This document shows, in pieces, positions 38,629-50,036 of a stretch of 64,000 nucleotides of DNA. Position 1 is the first letter of the stretch. Each line of letters opens with the position of its first letter. The translations under genes and the position numbers were made by a program. Origin of the DNA: Holophagales bacterium (GTDB lineage: Bacteria > Acidobacteriota > Thermoanaerobaculia > Multivoradales > JAGPDF01); NCBI GenBank assembly GCA_016699405.1, contig CP064972.1, positions 3,751,501-3,815,500 of the forward strand, written 5' to 3'. The notes below the pieces were generated by a model. The model saw only the letters and a list, made by a program, of their open reading frames with translations. It did no database searches and was not told the DNA's origin.

Positions 38629-39261
38629 GTGCCCACTGAGCCCTCGACGAAGCGCACCGTCGTCTTCATCGACGGCCAGAACCTCTACTACGCCGTCAAG
38701 CAGGCCTTCGGCTACAACTTCCCCAATTACGATGTCCCGGCGCTGGCCGCCGCGCTCTGCCAGCGTGCGGGCTGGACACTCGCCGGCACCTACTTCTACA
38801 CCGGCATCCCGAGCGCCCAGGACCACCCGGGCTGGAACCACTTCTGGTCCGCGAAGCTAGCCGTGATGGGAACCCGGGGTGTCGTGACCTTCGCGCGCCA
38901 GCTCAAGTATCGGAACCAGACCGTGGCGCTGCCGGGCGGAGCGACAACGACGGTGCTCGTCGGCCAGGAGAAGGGCGTCGACGTGCGGCTCGCGCTCGAC
39001 ATCGTCCGCCTGGCGCGCGAGGCGGCCTTCGACGTCGCGCTCGTCCTGTCGCAGGATCAGGACCTCTCGGAGGTGGCCGACGAGGTGCGCCAGATCTCGA
39101 TCGCTCAGCAGCGTTGGATCAAGCTCGCCTCGGCATTTCCGACGAGCCCGACCTACCCGAACCGGCGCGGCGTGAACCGCACGGACTGGCTGCCCTTCGA
39201 CCGCGCTTTCTACGACGGCTGTATCGACCCGATCGACTATCGACGAGGGGTCGAACCCTAA
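38629..39261 (+). CDS. NYN-domain (PIN-like) ribonuclease of a type I restriction locus
   Basis: A 210-residue protein of the NYN/LabA group. The acidic active site is marked by VVFIDGQNLYY (Asp15, Asn18), KGVDVRLALDIVRLA and the SQDQDLSEVADEV segment. This is the typical D...D...D pattern of PIN-like RNases. It starts at GTG 38629 with GGGAGG 8 nt upstream. The hsdM ATG follows 13 nt after the stop, so it is the first gene of the restriction operon. It probably cleaves RNA as a second defence layer or tunes the operon; that role is inference. Confidence 0.85.
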   Translation: MPTEPSTKRTVVFIDGQNLYYAVKQAFGYNFPNYDVPALAAALCQRAGWTLAGTYFYTGIPSAQDHPGWNHFWSAKLAVMGTRGVVTFARQLKYRNQTVALPGGATTTVLVGQEKGVDVRLALDIVRLAREAAFDVALVLSQDQDLSEVADEVRQISIAQQRWIKLASAFPTSPTYPNRRGVNRTDWLPFDRAFYDGCIDPIDYRRGVEP

Positions 39262-39274
39262 GGACGGGGGAACG

Positions 39275-40867
39275 ATGGCGAGAGGCGGCAAGACGAAGGC
39301 CTCCGGCACCGAGCTCGGCTTCGAAGCCAAGCTCTGGGCGGCGGCCGATGCGCTGCGCAACAACATGGACGCGGCCGAGTACAAGCACGTCGTCCTCGGA
39401 CTGATCTTCTTGAAGTACATCTCGGACGCCTTCGAGGCGAAGCACGCCGAGCTCGCCGCGCAGCGGGCGCAGGGGGCCGACCCGGAGGATCCGGACGAGT
39501 ACCGCGCCGCGAGCATCTTCTGGGTGCCGAAGGAGGCGCGCTGGGCGCACCTCAAGGCGAACGCGCCGCAGCCGACGATCGGCACGCTGGTCGACGACGC
39601 GATGGCGGCGATCGAGCGCGACAACCCCTCGCTCAAGGGGGTGCTGCCGAAGGACTTCGGGCGGCTCGGCCTCGACAAGCAGCGGCTCGGGCAGATCATC
39701 AACCTGGTGAGCGACATCGCCCTCGGCAGCGCCGCCGACCGCGCCAAGGACACCCTCGGCCGCGTCTACGAGTACTTCCTGGCGCGCTTCGCCAGCGCCG
39801 AGGGCAAGAGCGGCGGGCAGTTCTACACGCCGTCGCACGTGGTGCGGGTGCTGGTCGAGATGCTGGCTCCCTTCAAGGGCCGGGTCTACGACCCCTGCTG
39901 CGGCTCGGGCGGGATGTTCGTCTCGAGCGAGAAGTTCATCGAGGCGCACAGCGGCAAGGTCGGCGACATCTCGATCTACGGCCAGGAGTCGAACTACACG
40001 ACCTGGCGCCTGGCGAAGATGAACCTCGCGATCCGCGGCATCGACGCGCAGATCGTCCACGGCGACACCTTCCACAATGACCAGCACCCGGACCTGAAGG
40101 CCGACTACGTGCTGGCGAATCCGCCGTTCAACGACAGCGACTGGCGCGGCGAGCTGCTCAAGGAGGACAAGCGCTGGGTCTACGGCGTCCCGCCGGCCGG
40201 CAACGCGAACTTCGCCTGGGTGCAGCACTTCATCCACCACCTCGCCCCCACCGGCCTCGCCGGCTTCGTGCTCGCCAACGGCTCGATGTCGTCGAACCGG
40301 TCGGGCGAGGGCGAGATCCGCAAGGCGATCCTCGAGGCCGACCTCGTCGACTGCATGGTCGCCCTGCCGGGCCAGCTCTTCTACTCCACTCAGATTCCGG
40401 TCTGCCTCTGGTTCCTGACCCGCAACAAAGCTGCACGTCATCCTGAGCGAAGCGCCGCAGGCGCGAAGTCGAAGGATCTCGCTTTCCGCGACCGCCGCGG
40501 AGAGACGCTCTTCCTCGATGCCCGCAAGATGGGCTCTCTCGTCGACCGCACCCATCGCGAGCTCACCGAAGACGACGTCGCCAAGATCGCCGGCACCTAC
40601 CACGCCTGGCGCGGCGACGCCGGGGCCGGCAAGTACAAGGACGTGCCGGGCTTCTGCAAGAGCGCGACGCTCGAGGAGATCCGCAAGCACGGCCACGTGC
40701 TGACTCCCGGCCGCTACGTCGGCGCCGGGGCTGCGGAGGACGATGGGGATCCGTTTGACGTGAAGATGAAGCGCCTCGTCGCGATGCTGCGCGAGCAGCA
40801 GGCCGAAGCTGCGCGGCTTGACGCCGCGATCATCGCCAACCTCAGGGAGCTTGGCTTTGTCGACTGA
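39275..40867 (+). CDS. hsdM: Type I restriction-modification methyltransferase subunit HsdM
   Basis: A 530-residue N6-adenine methyltransferase subunit. It has the N-terminal HsdM helical domain (FEAKLWAAADALRNNMDAAEYKHVV region), SAM motif I DPCCGSGGMFV and the catalytic NPPF at 282-285. Around residues 386-402 an in-frame insertion (RHPERSAAGAKSKDL) is encoded by a palindromic repeat. It sits in a loop before the conserved GETLFLDARKMGSLVDRTHRELT. The protein needs HsdS for specificity. The hsdS start overlaps its 3' end by 11 bp. Confidence 0.96.
   Translation: MARGGKTKASGTELGFEAKLWAAADALRNNMDAAEYKHVVLGLIFLKYISDAFEAKHAELAAQRAQGADPEDPDEYRAASIFWVPKEARWAHLKANAPQPTIGTLVDDAMAAIERDNPSLKGVLPKDFGRLGLDKQRLGQIINLVSDIALGSAADRAKDTLGRVYEYFLARFASAEGKSGGQFYTPSHVVRVLVEMLAPFKGRVYDPCCGSGGMFVSSEKFIEAHSGKVGDISIYGQESNYTTWRLAKMNLAIRGIDAQIVHGDTFHNDQHPDLKADYVLANPPFNDSDWRGELLKEDKRWVYGVPPAGNANFAWVQHFIHHLAPTGLAGFVLANGSMSSNRSGEGEIRKAILEADLVDCMVALPGQLFYSTQIPVCLWFLTRNKAARHPERSAAGAKSKDLAFRDRRGETLFLDARKMGSLVDRTHRELTEDDVAKIAGTYHAWRGDAGAGKYKDVPGFCKSATLEEIRKHGHVLTPGRYVGAGAAEDDGDPFDVKMKRLVAMLREQQAEAARLDAAIIANLRELGFVD
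40437..40479. repeat. Palindromic REP-like repeat inserted in frame in hsdM
   Basis: GTCATCCTGAGCG...GAAGGATCT, with outer ATCCT/AGGAT arms and an inner GCGCC-GCA-GGCGC hairpin (40452-40464). It adds about 16 codons to hsdM without breaking the frame. A shorter relative lies at 36804. Confidence 0.75.
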
Positions 40868-42107
40868 ATGGAGAGAGGTGACGCTGGATTGCCTCTATGA
40901 GTTCAGTTCCGGGCTCTCCAAGCCCCGCACCGAGTTTGGCACTGGTTTTCCGTTCTTGTCGTTCAAGGATGTCTTCGACAACTACTTCGTCCCACGTGAG
41001 CTCAAGGAAAGGGTCAGGTCTACGGAGCAGGAGCGACGGGCGCTTTCCGTCAAGCGCGGTGATGTATTTCTGACCCGGACAAGCGAAACCGTGGATGAGC
41101 TCGGAATGAGCTGTGTCGCACTGCGGGACATTCCGGATGCCACCTTCAACGGATTCACAAAGCGTCTCAGGCCGAGGCCCGATGCCCGTGTGGCGCCAGA
41201 GTATGCGGGTTACTACTTCAGAGGCCCGGAGTTTCGGTCGCAGGTCTACGCCATGTCGTCGCTGTCGACCCGAGCAAGCCTCAACAGCGAGATGCTCTCA
41301 AGGCTGACCATCCGCCTTCCGAGCACACCCGTGCAAGAGCGGATCGGGGCAGTGCTGAAAGCGCTGGACGACAAGATCGACCTGAACCGGCGGATGAGCG
41401 AGACGCTGGAGGCGATGGCGCAGGCGCTCTTCAAGTCGTGGTTCGTGGACTTCGAGCCGGTGCGGGCGAAGGCGGCCGGCTACAACACCGGGCTCGGAGT
41501 AAGTCTCGGTGCGGTGTTTCCCGCGGAGCTCGCTGAATCCGATGTCGGTGAGATTCCAGCCGGCTGGCTCGTGCAGGAGATCGGCGATCTTCTGGAATTG
41601 GCCTATGGGAAGGCGCTGCGAGCCGAAGACCGCAAGATCGGGACGGTACCGGTCTACGGCTCCAATGGCCAGGTCGGCTGGCACGACCAGCGTCTGGTGT
41701 CTGGTCCAGGAATCGTTGTCGGTAGGAAGGGCAACCCAGGAGTTGTAACTTGGGTTCCGACCGACTTCTTTCCCATTGACACGACGTTCTTCGTGATTCC
41801 GAAGCTCGATTGCCGGAGCCTTGAGTTCCTCTTCTTTGCTTTGCAGGACCAGGGCCTGAGCGCGCTCGGAGCCGATTCCGCTGTTCCAGGAGTAAACCGG
41901 AATCTCATCTACCAGAGCAAGCAGATCTTGCCCAGCCCGAGAGTGCTTGAGGAGTTCAGTCGCATTGCTGGAAGCCTCCTTGACCGATCTCGCGAGTGTG
42001 TAGCTGAGGCTCAGGTTCTTGGAGCACTTCGCGACGCGCTCTTGCCAGGGCTGATCAGCGGCGACCTGATGATTGACCGGATGTCCACACTTGGGGGCCG
42101 AGGATGA
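40857..42107 (+). CDS. hsdS: Type I restriction specificity subunit HsdS
   Basis: A 416-residue DNA-recognition subunit with two target-recognition domains. TRD1 spans about 5-160. The central conserved helix (PVQERIGAVLKALDDKIDLNRR, then AMAQALFKSWFVDFEPVRAK) lies at 163-205. TRD2 (about 225-385) starts with GWLVQEIGDLLELAYGKALR. A second, shorter helical repeat closes the protein. The start is probably the TTG at 40857 with AGGGAG 7 nt upstream, inside the hsdM end; there is no in-frame ATG nearby that keeps TRD1 whole. GC content drops clearly from here, consistent with exchange of hsdS by transfer. Confidence 0.92.
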   Translation: MSTEWREVTLDCLYEFSSGLSKPRTEFGTGFPFLSFKDVFDNYFVPRELKERVRSTEQERRALSVKRGDVFLTRTSETVDELGMSCVALRDIPDATFNGFTKRLRPRPDARVAPEYAGYYFRGPEFRSQVYAMSSLSTRASLNSEMLSRLTIRLPSTPVQERIGAVLKALDDKIDLNRRMSETLEAMAQALFKSWFVDFEPVRAKAAGYNTGLGVSLGAVFPAELAESDVGEIPAGWLVQEIGDLLELAYGKALRAEDRKIGTVPVYGSNGQVGWHDQRLVSGPGIVVGRKGNPGVVTWVPTDFFPIDTTFFVIPKLDCRSLEFLFFALQDQGLSALGADSAVPGVNRNLIYQSKQILPSPRVLEEFSRIAGSLLDRSRECVAEAQVLGALRDALLPGLISGDLMIDRMSTLGGRG

Positions 42108-44128
42108 AGCGGCGGACGCGACTGTTCCTTTTCCTGATCTCGCTGGTGATCCTCCTGGTCGTTGGACGGCTCGTCACAGGTAGCTTCTCCTTTGCGCTGA
42201 GTCAATTCTGGTTCACATCGGGTCTCTTCCTCCTGCTCCTCCTATCACTCATCGACCAGCCGCACTTCTCGAAGGATGCCAACGTCTTCGTGAATGCTGT
42301 GACGGGTTGGGTGGCACTGCTGCTTGTCCCCGGCGGCAGCCGCAGCGGGATCTGGTGGGCCTTCCTTGCTTGGACAAGCTACCTTGCGGTCTCCAGTTAC
42401 GCGCTCATTTGGCTGAGATCTCGCGACCTTGGGAATGAGGGGCCTGGAATCCAGTTGCTGTCGAGGGTGAACCGCGAGGTCGGCCGACCCGAGGCGCTGT
42501 TCTCGGCATTCTTCCTATGGGGATGTGTGCTTCAGTTCGGAAGCGCCGGCCTAGAGTCGAGCGCCCTCTTCTTCTATTGGGCTGTGTTCATGATTCTCAA
42601 TCAACCGGCGCTGGCTAGGATCTTGGACACGGCGCTGGAAGGAGGAGGCAAGGGCCCGACCGCCATAGAGGGCTCCCTCGAGGGGCTCGTGAGCCCTCGC
42701 GTTGCCGCGATTCGCCTACCGGCAGAGTTCCCAGTCGAGGCTCTTGGGCTGGAGGTGGAACTCGTTGCGAACGAAGGAGAACCCGCGGCTTTGGGCGTGA
42801 TCTTCGACGACCGGATCGTCTCCGGAGTTCGGCTCGGAAGAGTCGGCCTCACAAGCTTCCTCCCGGCGTGGCAAAGGGTGGTTGATGCCGGCCCCAGGCG
42901 ACCAGCTGTGAAACTAACGGGCAATCGTGTCGATGGCGATGAGTGCCCGCTGAGCATCGTGGATGCGGGGACGACGATCGGCCATGTGGTTTTCCTGGTT
43001 CACCCTGACATCAAGCTCCAGGCAGGGGAAGTGGTGGCCACCATCAGCGGTTCGACAACAGACGTTCTTTATCAGGTGATCTCGGCGACCGTGCTCAAGG
43101 AAGCGGCCCCTGAAGCTAATGCAATTTACTCCGTGAAGGTCTTGGCTGGGCAGCTCGGTGTTTGGGACAGGACGAAGTGTCAGTTCGAAACTGTCCCGTG
43201 GGTCCCCGGCGCCGGACACATCGTGCGAAAGATCGGAGCGTCGTTGAACGTCGAGCACAGGCCTCCGCAGGGGCGCGAAGTTGTGGGGAGAGTTCCCAAC
43301 TCGACCTTTCCCGTCCATGTAGCTGTTGATGACGTGGTGACCCACAACACAGCGCTGATTGGGGTCACCGGTAGCGGCAAGTCCTACCTCGCGTTTCACC
43401 TGATCGAGGCGATGGTCGCTCAGGGAATCCATGTTCTGATCCTCGACATTAGTCGGCAGCACGATTTGTATCTCACGGGACATGAGCCGACAGCACTCAA
43501 GAAGGCGGACGAAGTCGCCGCCTGGTTTGGCAGCAAGTCGCTCATCGGCATCCACCAGTTTGCTGTCGACGCGGACGGTTACCCGAAGGTCGCTGCGGAT
43601 TTTGCCAAGGCCGCGTTTGACGAGGTCTCGAAGGCGAAACTTGAACGAGGGAAGAACCTCCCGGCAAGGCTGTGCATCGTTTTGGAGGAGGCGCACTCTC
43701 TGATCCCCGAGTGGAACCAAGTGGCACAGAAGGGAGACGAGCAGCAAGTCAATCGAACAGCTCGGTACATCCTGCAGGGCCGAAAATTCGGAATGGGTGT
43801 GGTCGTCGTGACACAACGAACTGCGAACGTGACGAAGACAATCCTCAATCAATGCAACACGATCTTCGCTCTGCAGTCGTTTGACCAGACGGGCTTGGAC
43901 TTCTTGCGGAACTACATGGGCGAGGAGTACTCGCAGGCGATCTCAACCCTTCCGCCGCGTCACGCGATCCTTGTAGGCAAGGCGTCATCGTCATCGCGCC
44001 CACTGCTCTTCGTCGTGCAAGACCTTAGTGACCGCTGGGCAGCCTCGAGCGGCAATGAGACGGCTAGCAAGTCAGCGGCTACGGCAGCAGCCATACCCAC
44101 TGAGCCAGGTGGCGAGAAGAAGCTGTGA
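42104..44128 (+). CDS. Membrane-anchored HerA/VirB4-like ATPase inside the restriction operon
   Basis: A 674-residue protein. The N-terminal third has about five to six hydrophobic segments (4-22, 30-46, 62-76, 80-105, 130-175). A beta-rich region with VELVANEGEPAALGVIFDD follows. The C-terminal half is a HerA/DUF87 ATPase: Walker A GVTGSGKS near 419-426, Walker B LCIVLEEAHSLIPEW near 522-536, and the GRKFGMGVVVVTQRTANV sensor/arginine region. HerA-type motors translocate or unwind DNA. Membrane anchoring is unusual. It overlaps hsdS by ATGA and the next reading frame by GTGA. GC is lower than in the flanks, and codon use is unlike hsdM and hsdR. Confidence 0.8.
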   Translation: MKRRTRLFLFLISLVILLVVGRLVTGSFSFALSQFWFTSGLFLLLLLSLIDQPHFSKDANVFVNAVTGWVALLLVPGGSRSGIWWAFLAWTSYLAVSSYALIWLRSRDLGNEGPGIQLLSRVNREVGRPEALFSAFFLWGCVLQFGSAGLESSALFFYWAVFMILNQPALARILDTALEGGGKGPTAIEGSLEGLVSPRVAAIRLPAEFPVEALGLEVELVANEGEPAALGVIFDDRIVSGVRLGRVGLTSFLPAWQRVVDAGPRRPAVKLTGNRVDGDECPLSIVDAGTTIGHVVFLVHPDIKLQAGEVVATISGSTTDVLYQVISATVLKEAAPEANAIYSVKVLAGQLGVWDRTKCQFETVPWVPGAGHIVRKIGASLNVEHRPPQGREVVGRVPNSTFPVHVAVDDVVTHNTALIGVTGSGKSYLAFHLIEAMVAQGIHVLILDISRQHDLYLTGHEPTALKKADEVAAWFGSKSLIGIHQFAVDADGYPKVAADFAKAAFDEVSKAKLERGKNLPARLCIVLEEAHSLIPEWNQVAQKGDEQQVNRTARYILQGRKFGMGVVVVTQRTANVTKTILNQCNTIFALQSFDQTGLDFLRNYMGEEYSQAISTLPPRHAILVGKASSSSRPLLFVVQDLSDRWAASSGNETASKSAATAAAIPTEPGGEKKL

Positions 44129-44790
44129 GTTCGAGGTCCGCTGAACCAGTGGCAGCAACCGCAGCCCTCAGGTGGGGGGGAGTGCTGGCGCGCGGCTTGA
44201 ATCTCGAACCGGCTCTCACTTCCGGGATGCCGGCGGCCGACCGGAATAGCCCTGGCTTCCTGGACCTCGCGCTTGATGGGCAGCTGCGGCAATCGTTCGA
44301 GCGACTTGCGCCGGAGTTCCCTCACGAGCCCACACGTGAGGCCCGCCGCAAACCGCTTCGGGCGGAAGCGGCTTCGCTGCTCGAGCGCCGCCGCGCACAT
44401 TGGCGGGTGAAAGCCGGCGGCGTCACATGGCGAGAGAAAGGAAGCGGGATCGACCGCTTGGTCGAGGCGGAAGAGATCATTCAACTTCCGGCTCCGGACC
44501 TCAGAAGCGGTCACCGCCGGACGGTCGTCACCATCTTCGGCCCGAGACCGTTCGAGCAAATGGACCGGGACGACCGCATTCGGGCCTGCTATCAGCACTG
44601 CGCCTTGCGGTGGGTCATGTCGGAGCGAATGACCAACCAGTCCCTACGGGAGCGGTTTCACCTGCCCGAGGGTAAGGCCGCGATCGCGTCGCAGGTGATC
44701 GCGGCCACGATCGAGGCGGGTCTCGTCAAACCGGATGAGAAGGTCGGCGCCTCTCGGAGGTTTGCTCGGTACCTGCCGTTCTGGGCCTAG
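44125..44790 (+). pseudogene. Chimeric remnant: HsdR N-terminal piece joined to an AlbA_2/RecG-like C-terminus
   Basis: The reading frame is open for 221 codons from a coupled GTG, but its parts come from two families. Residues about 50-95 (LRQSFERLAPEFPHEPTREA, then LLERRRAHW) run parallel to residues 50-90 of the nearby HsdR (LKQALARLNPDLSAEASREA). From about 103 (WREKGSGIDRL) to the end it is the C-terminus of the ATP-binding AlbA_2 proteins often found in type I loci (ERMTNQSLRERFHLPEGK; the protein ends RYLPFWA). Neither catalytic core is present. It could still be made; a winged-helix DNA-binding role of the C-terminus cannot be excluded. Confidence 0.65.
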
Positions 44791-44867
44791 GTTCATTTAA
44801 GAGATGCCGGCATGCAAGCGCCATCAGCACTGACAAGCCCTTTCCTTACAGTTACTTGGCCATTTAA

Positions 44868-44883
44868 GGCCTTCCCCAAGGCC
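44868..44883. other. Short hairpin just upstream of hsdR
   Basis: GGCCTT-CCCC-AAGGCC is a perfect 6-bp stem with a 4-nt loop, ending 17 nt before the hsdR ATG. It lies in the 110-bp AT-richer gap after the chimeric remnant. It could hinder ribosome access or be the end of a transcript; there is no T-run. Confidence 0.4.
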
Positions 44884-44900
44884 AGTCGGGCGGCTGGGTG

Positions 44901-48032
<3,132 letters not shown>

Positions 48033-48226
48033 GTACATCTCAGTCGTCTAACGAGCACGCATCTCGCCGCGCTGACGAATCGCGACGCCTAGCTTGGTGC
48101 GGCGGTCTTGGAGGAAAAGGAAGGAGCTGGCCTGCGCCAGGCAGATGCTCGATGGGGATTTCCAGCGATCAACTGCCGTTTGCAGGTCGACCCGGCAATG
48201 CCCTCTCCGCATAGGAGGTTGAAGCA

Positions 48227-49522
48227 ATGGAGCTGAGGAGCGACTTTGGAGAGCGCACGATCAACGAGCTCTGCCTCATGTTCCGCAGTGGGCAGATCAA
48301 CCTCGCGCCTGGCTTTCAGCGCAAGTCGGTCTGGAGTCTGAGCGACAGGAGGCGGCTTATCCATTCAATCGCACGCTCCTACCCAGTGCCGTGCATCTTC
48401 CTCTACAAGCGCAACCTTCGCGGGCGGCTCGTCTACGACGTGATCGACGGCAAGCAGCGGCTCGAGTCGCTCTTCATGTTTCTCCGGCAAGGGAGATTCA
48501 AGGATCAGGCCTTCGAGGCGCGTCTCGAACTATCGAACGACTATGACTGGCTCGACTGGGGGACGATCAAGCGACGGCTCCCGCATGACCGGCACCGTAT
48601 CGAGTCGTACAAGATTCAGACTGTCGAGGTCGAGGGCGACCTTAGCGCCATCATCGACCTCTTCGTACGCATCAACTCGACTGGGAAGCCGCTGACGCCA
48701 GGAGAGAAGCGTCATGCTCGCTTCTTCACGAGCCGGTTCCTCAAGGAGGCCGAGCACCTCGTTTCACGGAATCAGAGGTTCTACCTGGACAATGGCATTC
48801 TGTCTCGCTCCCAGCTAGACCGGATGAAGGGCACCGAGCTTGTTTCCGAGCTTCTCATGTCGATTCATCAGGGCGGACCAATCAACAAGAAGACCGCACT
48901 CGATCGCGCCATCGGCAACGAGAGTGTCAACGGCAATACCCTTGCTCGCGTAGTCAAGGAGTACACCGCCACCTTGACCATCATCAAGAGGTTGCTCCCG
49001 GACATTCGAAGAACCCGATTCAGGAATACGGCAGACTTCTACTCCCTCTTCATGCTCCTCTGGGAGCTACGAGGGAAGAAGCTCGCCTTGACCGACCGCC
49101 GGCGGGGAGCGATCGCTGGTCAACTTCTCCTTCGACTCTCCAATGGAGTCGACGAGCTGAGGGACCGACTTCGGCGAGCAAAGCCAGCAAGACAAGACCA
49201 ACAGTTCTACGCTCGCTATCTTCTTACCGTGCAAGGCGACACGGATAGTGCCGCCAACCGCCAGCGCCGGGCAGAGATTCTACGGGGCCTTCTCTCTTCC
49301 GTCTTCGAGTTCAAGGACGACCGGCGCGGCTTTTCCCAAGAGCAGCGACGGCTAATCTGGAATCGCGAGGAGAAGAGGGCTTGTACGAAGTGTCGCCGGT
49401 CGCTCACCTGGAGTGATTTCACGGTCGATCATGTGAAGGCATGGGCTCGAGGGGGCAAGACCGCTCTGACGAATGCCCAACTGCTTTGCCGCGCATGCAA
49501 CAGCAAGAAGGGTGCCCGATAG
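48227..49522 (+). CDS. DUF262-HNH protein (GmrSD/SspE-like restriction endonuclease)
   Basis: A 431-residue protein. The N-terminal DUF262 (ParB/Srx-like) domain has the conserved GFQRKSVWS and DGKQRLESL motifs (about 30-72) that bind or hydrolyse nucleotide in GmrS and SspE. A helical middle part follows. The C-terminal HNH/McrA-type domain (about 385-431) has CTKC, DHVKAWARGGKT, NAQLLCRACN and a zinc-binding set of four Cys. Relatives cut modified or phage DNA. AGGAGG lies 9 nt before the ATG. It heads a four-gene cluster of candidate nucleases. The 195 bp upstream has no other gene. Confidence 0.88.
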   Translation: MELRSDFGERTINELCLMFRSGQINLAPGFQRKSVWSLSDRRRLIHSIARSYPVPCIFLYKRNLRGRLVYDVIDGKQRLESLFMFLRQGRFKDQAFEARLELSNDYDWLDWGTIKRRLPHDRHRIESYKIQTVEVEGDLSAIIDLFVRINSTGKPLTPGEKRHARFFTSRFLKEAEHLVSRNQRFYLDNGILSRSQLDRMKGTELVSELLMSIHQGGPINKKTALDRAIGNESVNGNTLARVVKEYTATLTIIKRLLPDIRRTRFRNTADFYSLFMLLWELRGKKLALTDRRRGAIAGQLLLRLSNGVDELRDRLRRAKPARQDQQFYARYLLTVQGDTDSAANRQRRAEILRGLLSSVFEFKDDRRGFSQEQRRLIWNREEKRACTKCRRSLTWSDFTVDHVKAWARGGKTALTNAQLLCRACNSKKGAR

Positions 49523-49587
49523 CCGGGACTTCGCCCTTCACGACAGGTACTGGTGTCCCCTTCAGCTACCCCGCGACGGCCAAGGCG

Positions 49588-50022
49588 ATGACACCCGAGC
49601 CGGTACTTCTCCGTCGTGGCAAGGCCTTCCACCAGCGGGTTCAGGCGGACTGGCTGGCCAACGCTTCGGGAGGCACGGTGCGGCTCGAGCACCCGGTGGA
49701 AGTTCGCCACCTCCCGGCCGGCGCTCGACATTTCCGGCGCGGCCGCATCGACGTCTTCGTCGACCCGTCAGGCGATTTCGTGACGGTGGTGGAGATCAAG
49801 GCTACGGCATGGGACCGGATCAAGCCTGCTAACCGCCGCAAGCTGCTCGCCTCCCATCGACGCCAGGTCATGAAGTACGCCGATACCTACATCGACCGCG
49901 ACGAGCTCTGGGTCTGTGCCGGCGTCATCTACGCCTCTCCGCCTCGAGACCTGGCAATGCGCAGCGAAATCGAGAGGTACTTCGAGGAGAACGCACTACA
50001 GATCGTCTGGTACGACGAGTGA
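49588..50022 (+). CDS. Small PD-(D/E)XK-nuclease-like protein
   Basis: A 144-residue protein with the restriction-endonuclease-like pattern GRIDVFVD (Asp55) then VTVVEIKATAWD (Glu69, Lys71), plus an N-terminal helix with KAFHQRVQADWL and a His-containing segment HRRQVMKYADTYI. No partner domain is present. ATG 49588 is chosen since upstream in-frame codons lie in the DUF262 gene. It is 65 bp after that gene, and its stop is 14 bp before the next start. Probably a nuclease subunit; no assigned family. Confidence 0.7.
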   Translation: MTPEPVLLRRGKAFHQRVQADWLANASGGTVRLEHPVEVRHLPAGARHFRRGRIDVFVDPSGDFVTVVEIKATAWDRIKPANRRKLLASHRRQVMKYADTYIDRDELWVCAGVIYASPPRDLAMRSEIERYFEENALQIVWYDE

Positions 50023-50036
50023 GGCGAGGCACCTGC

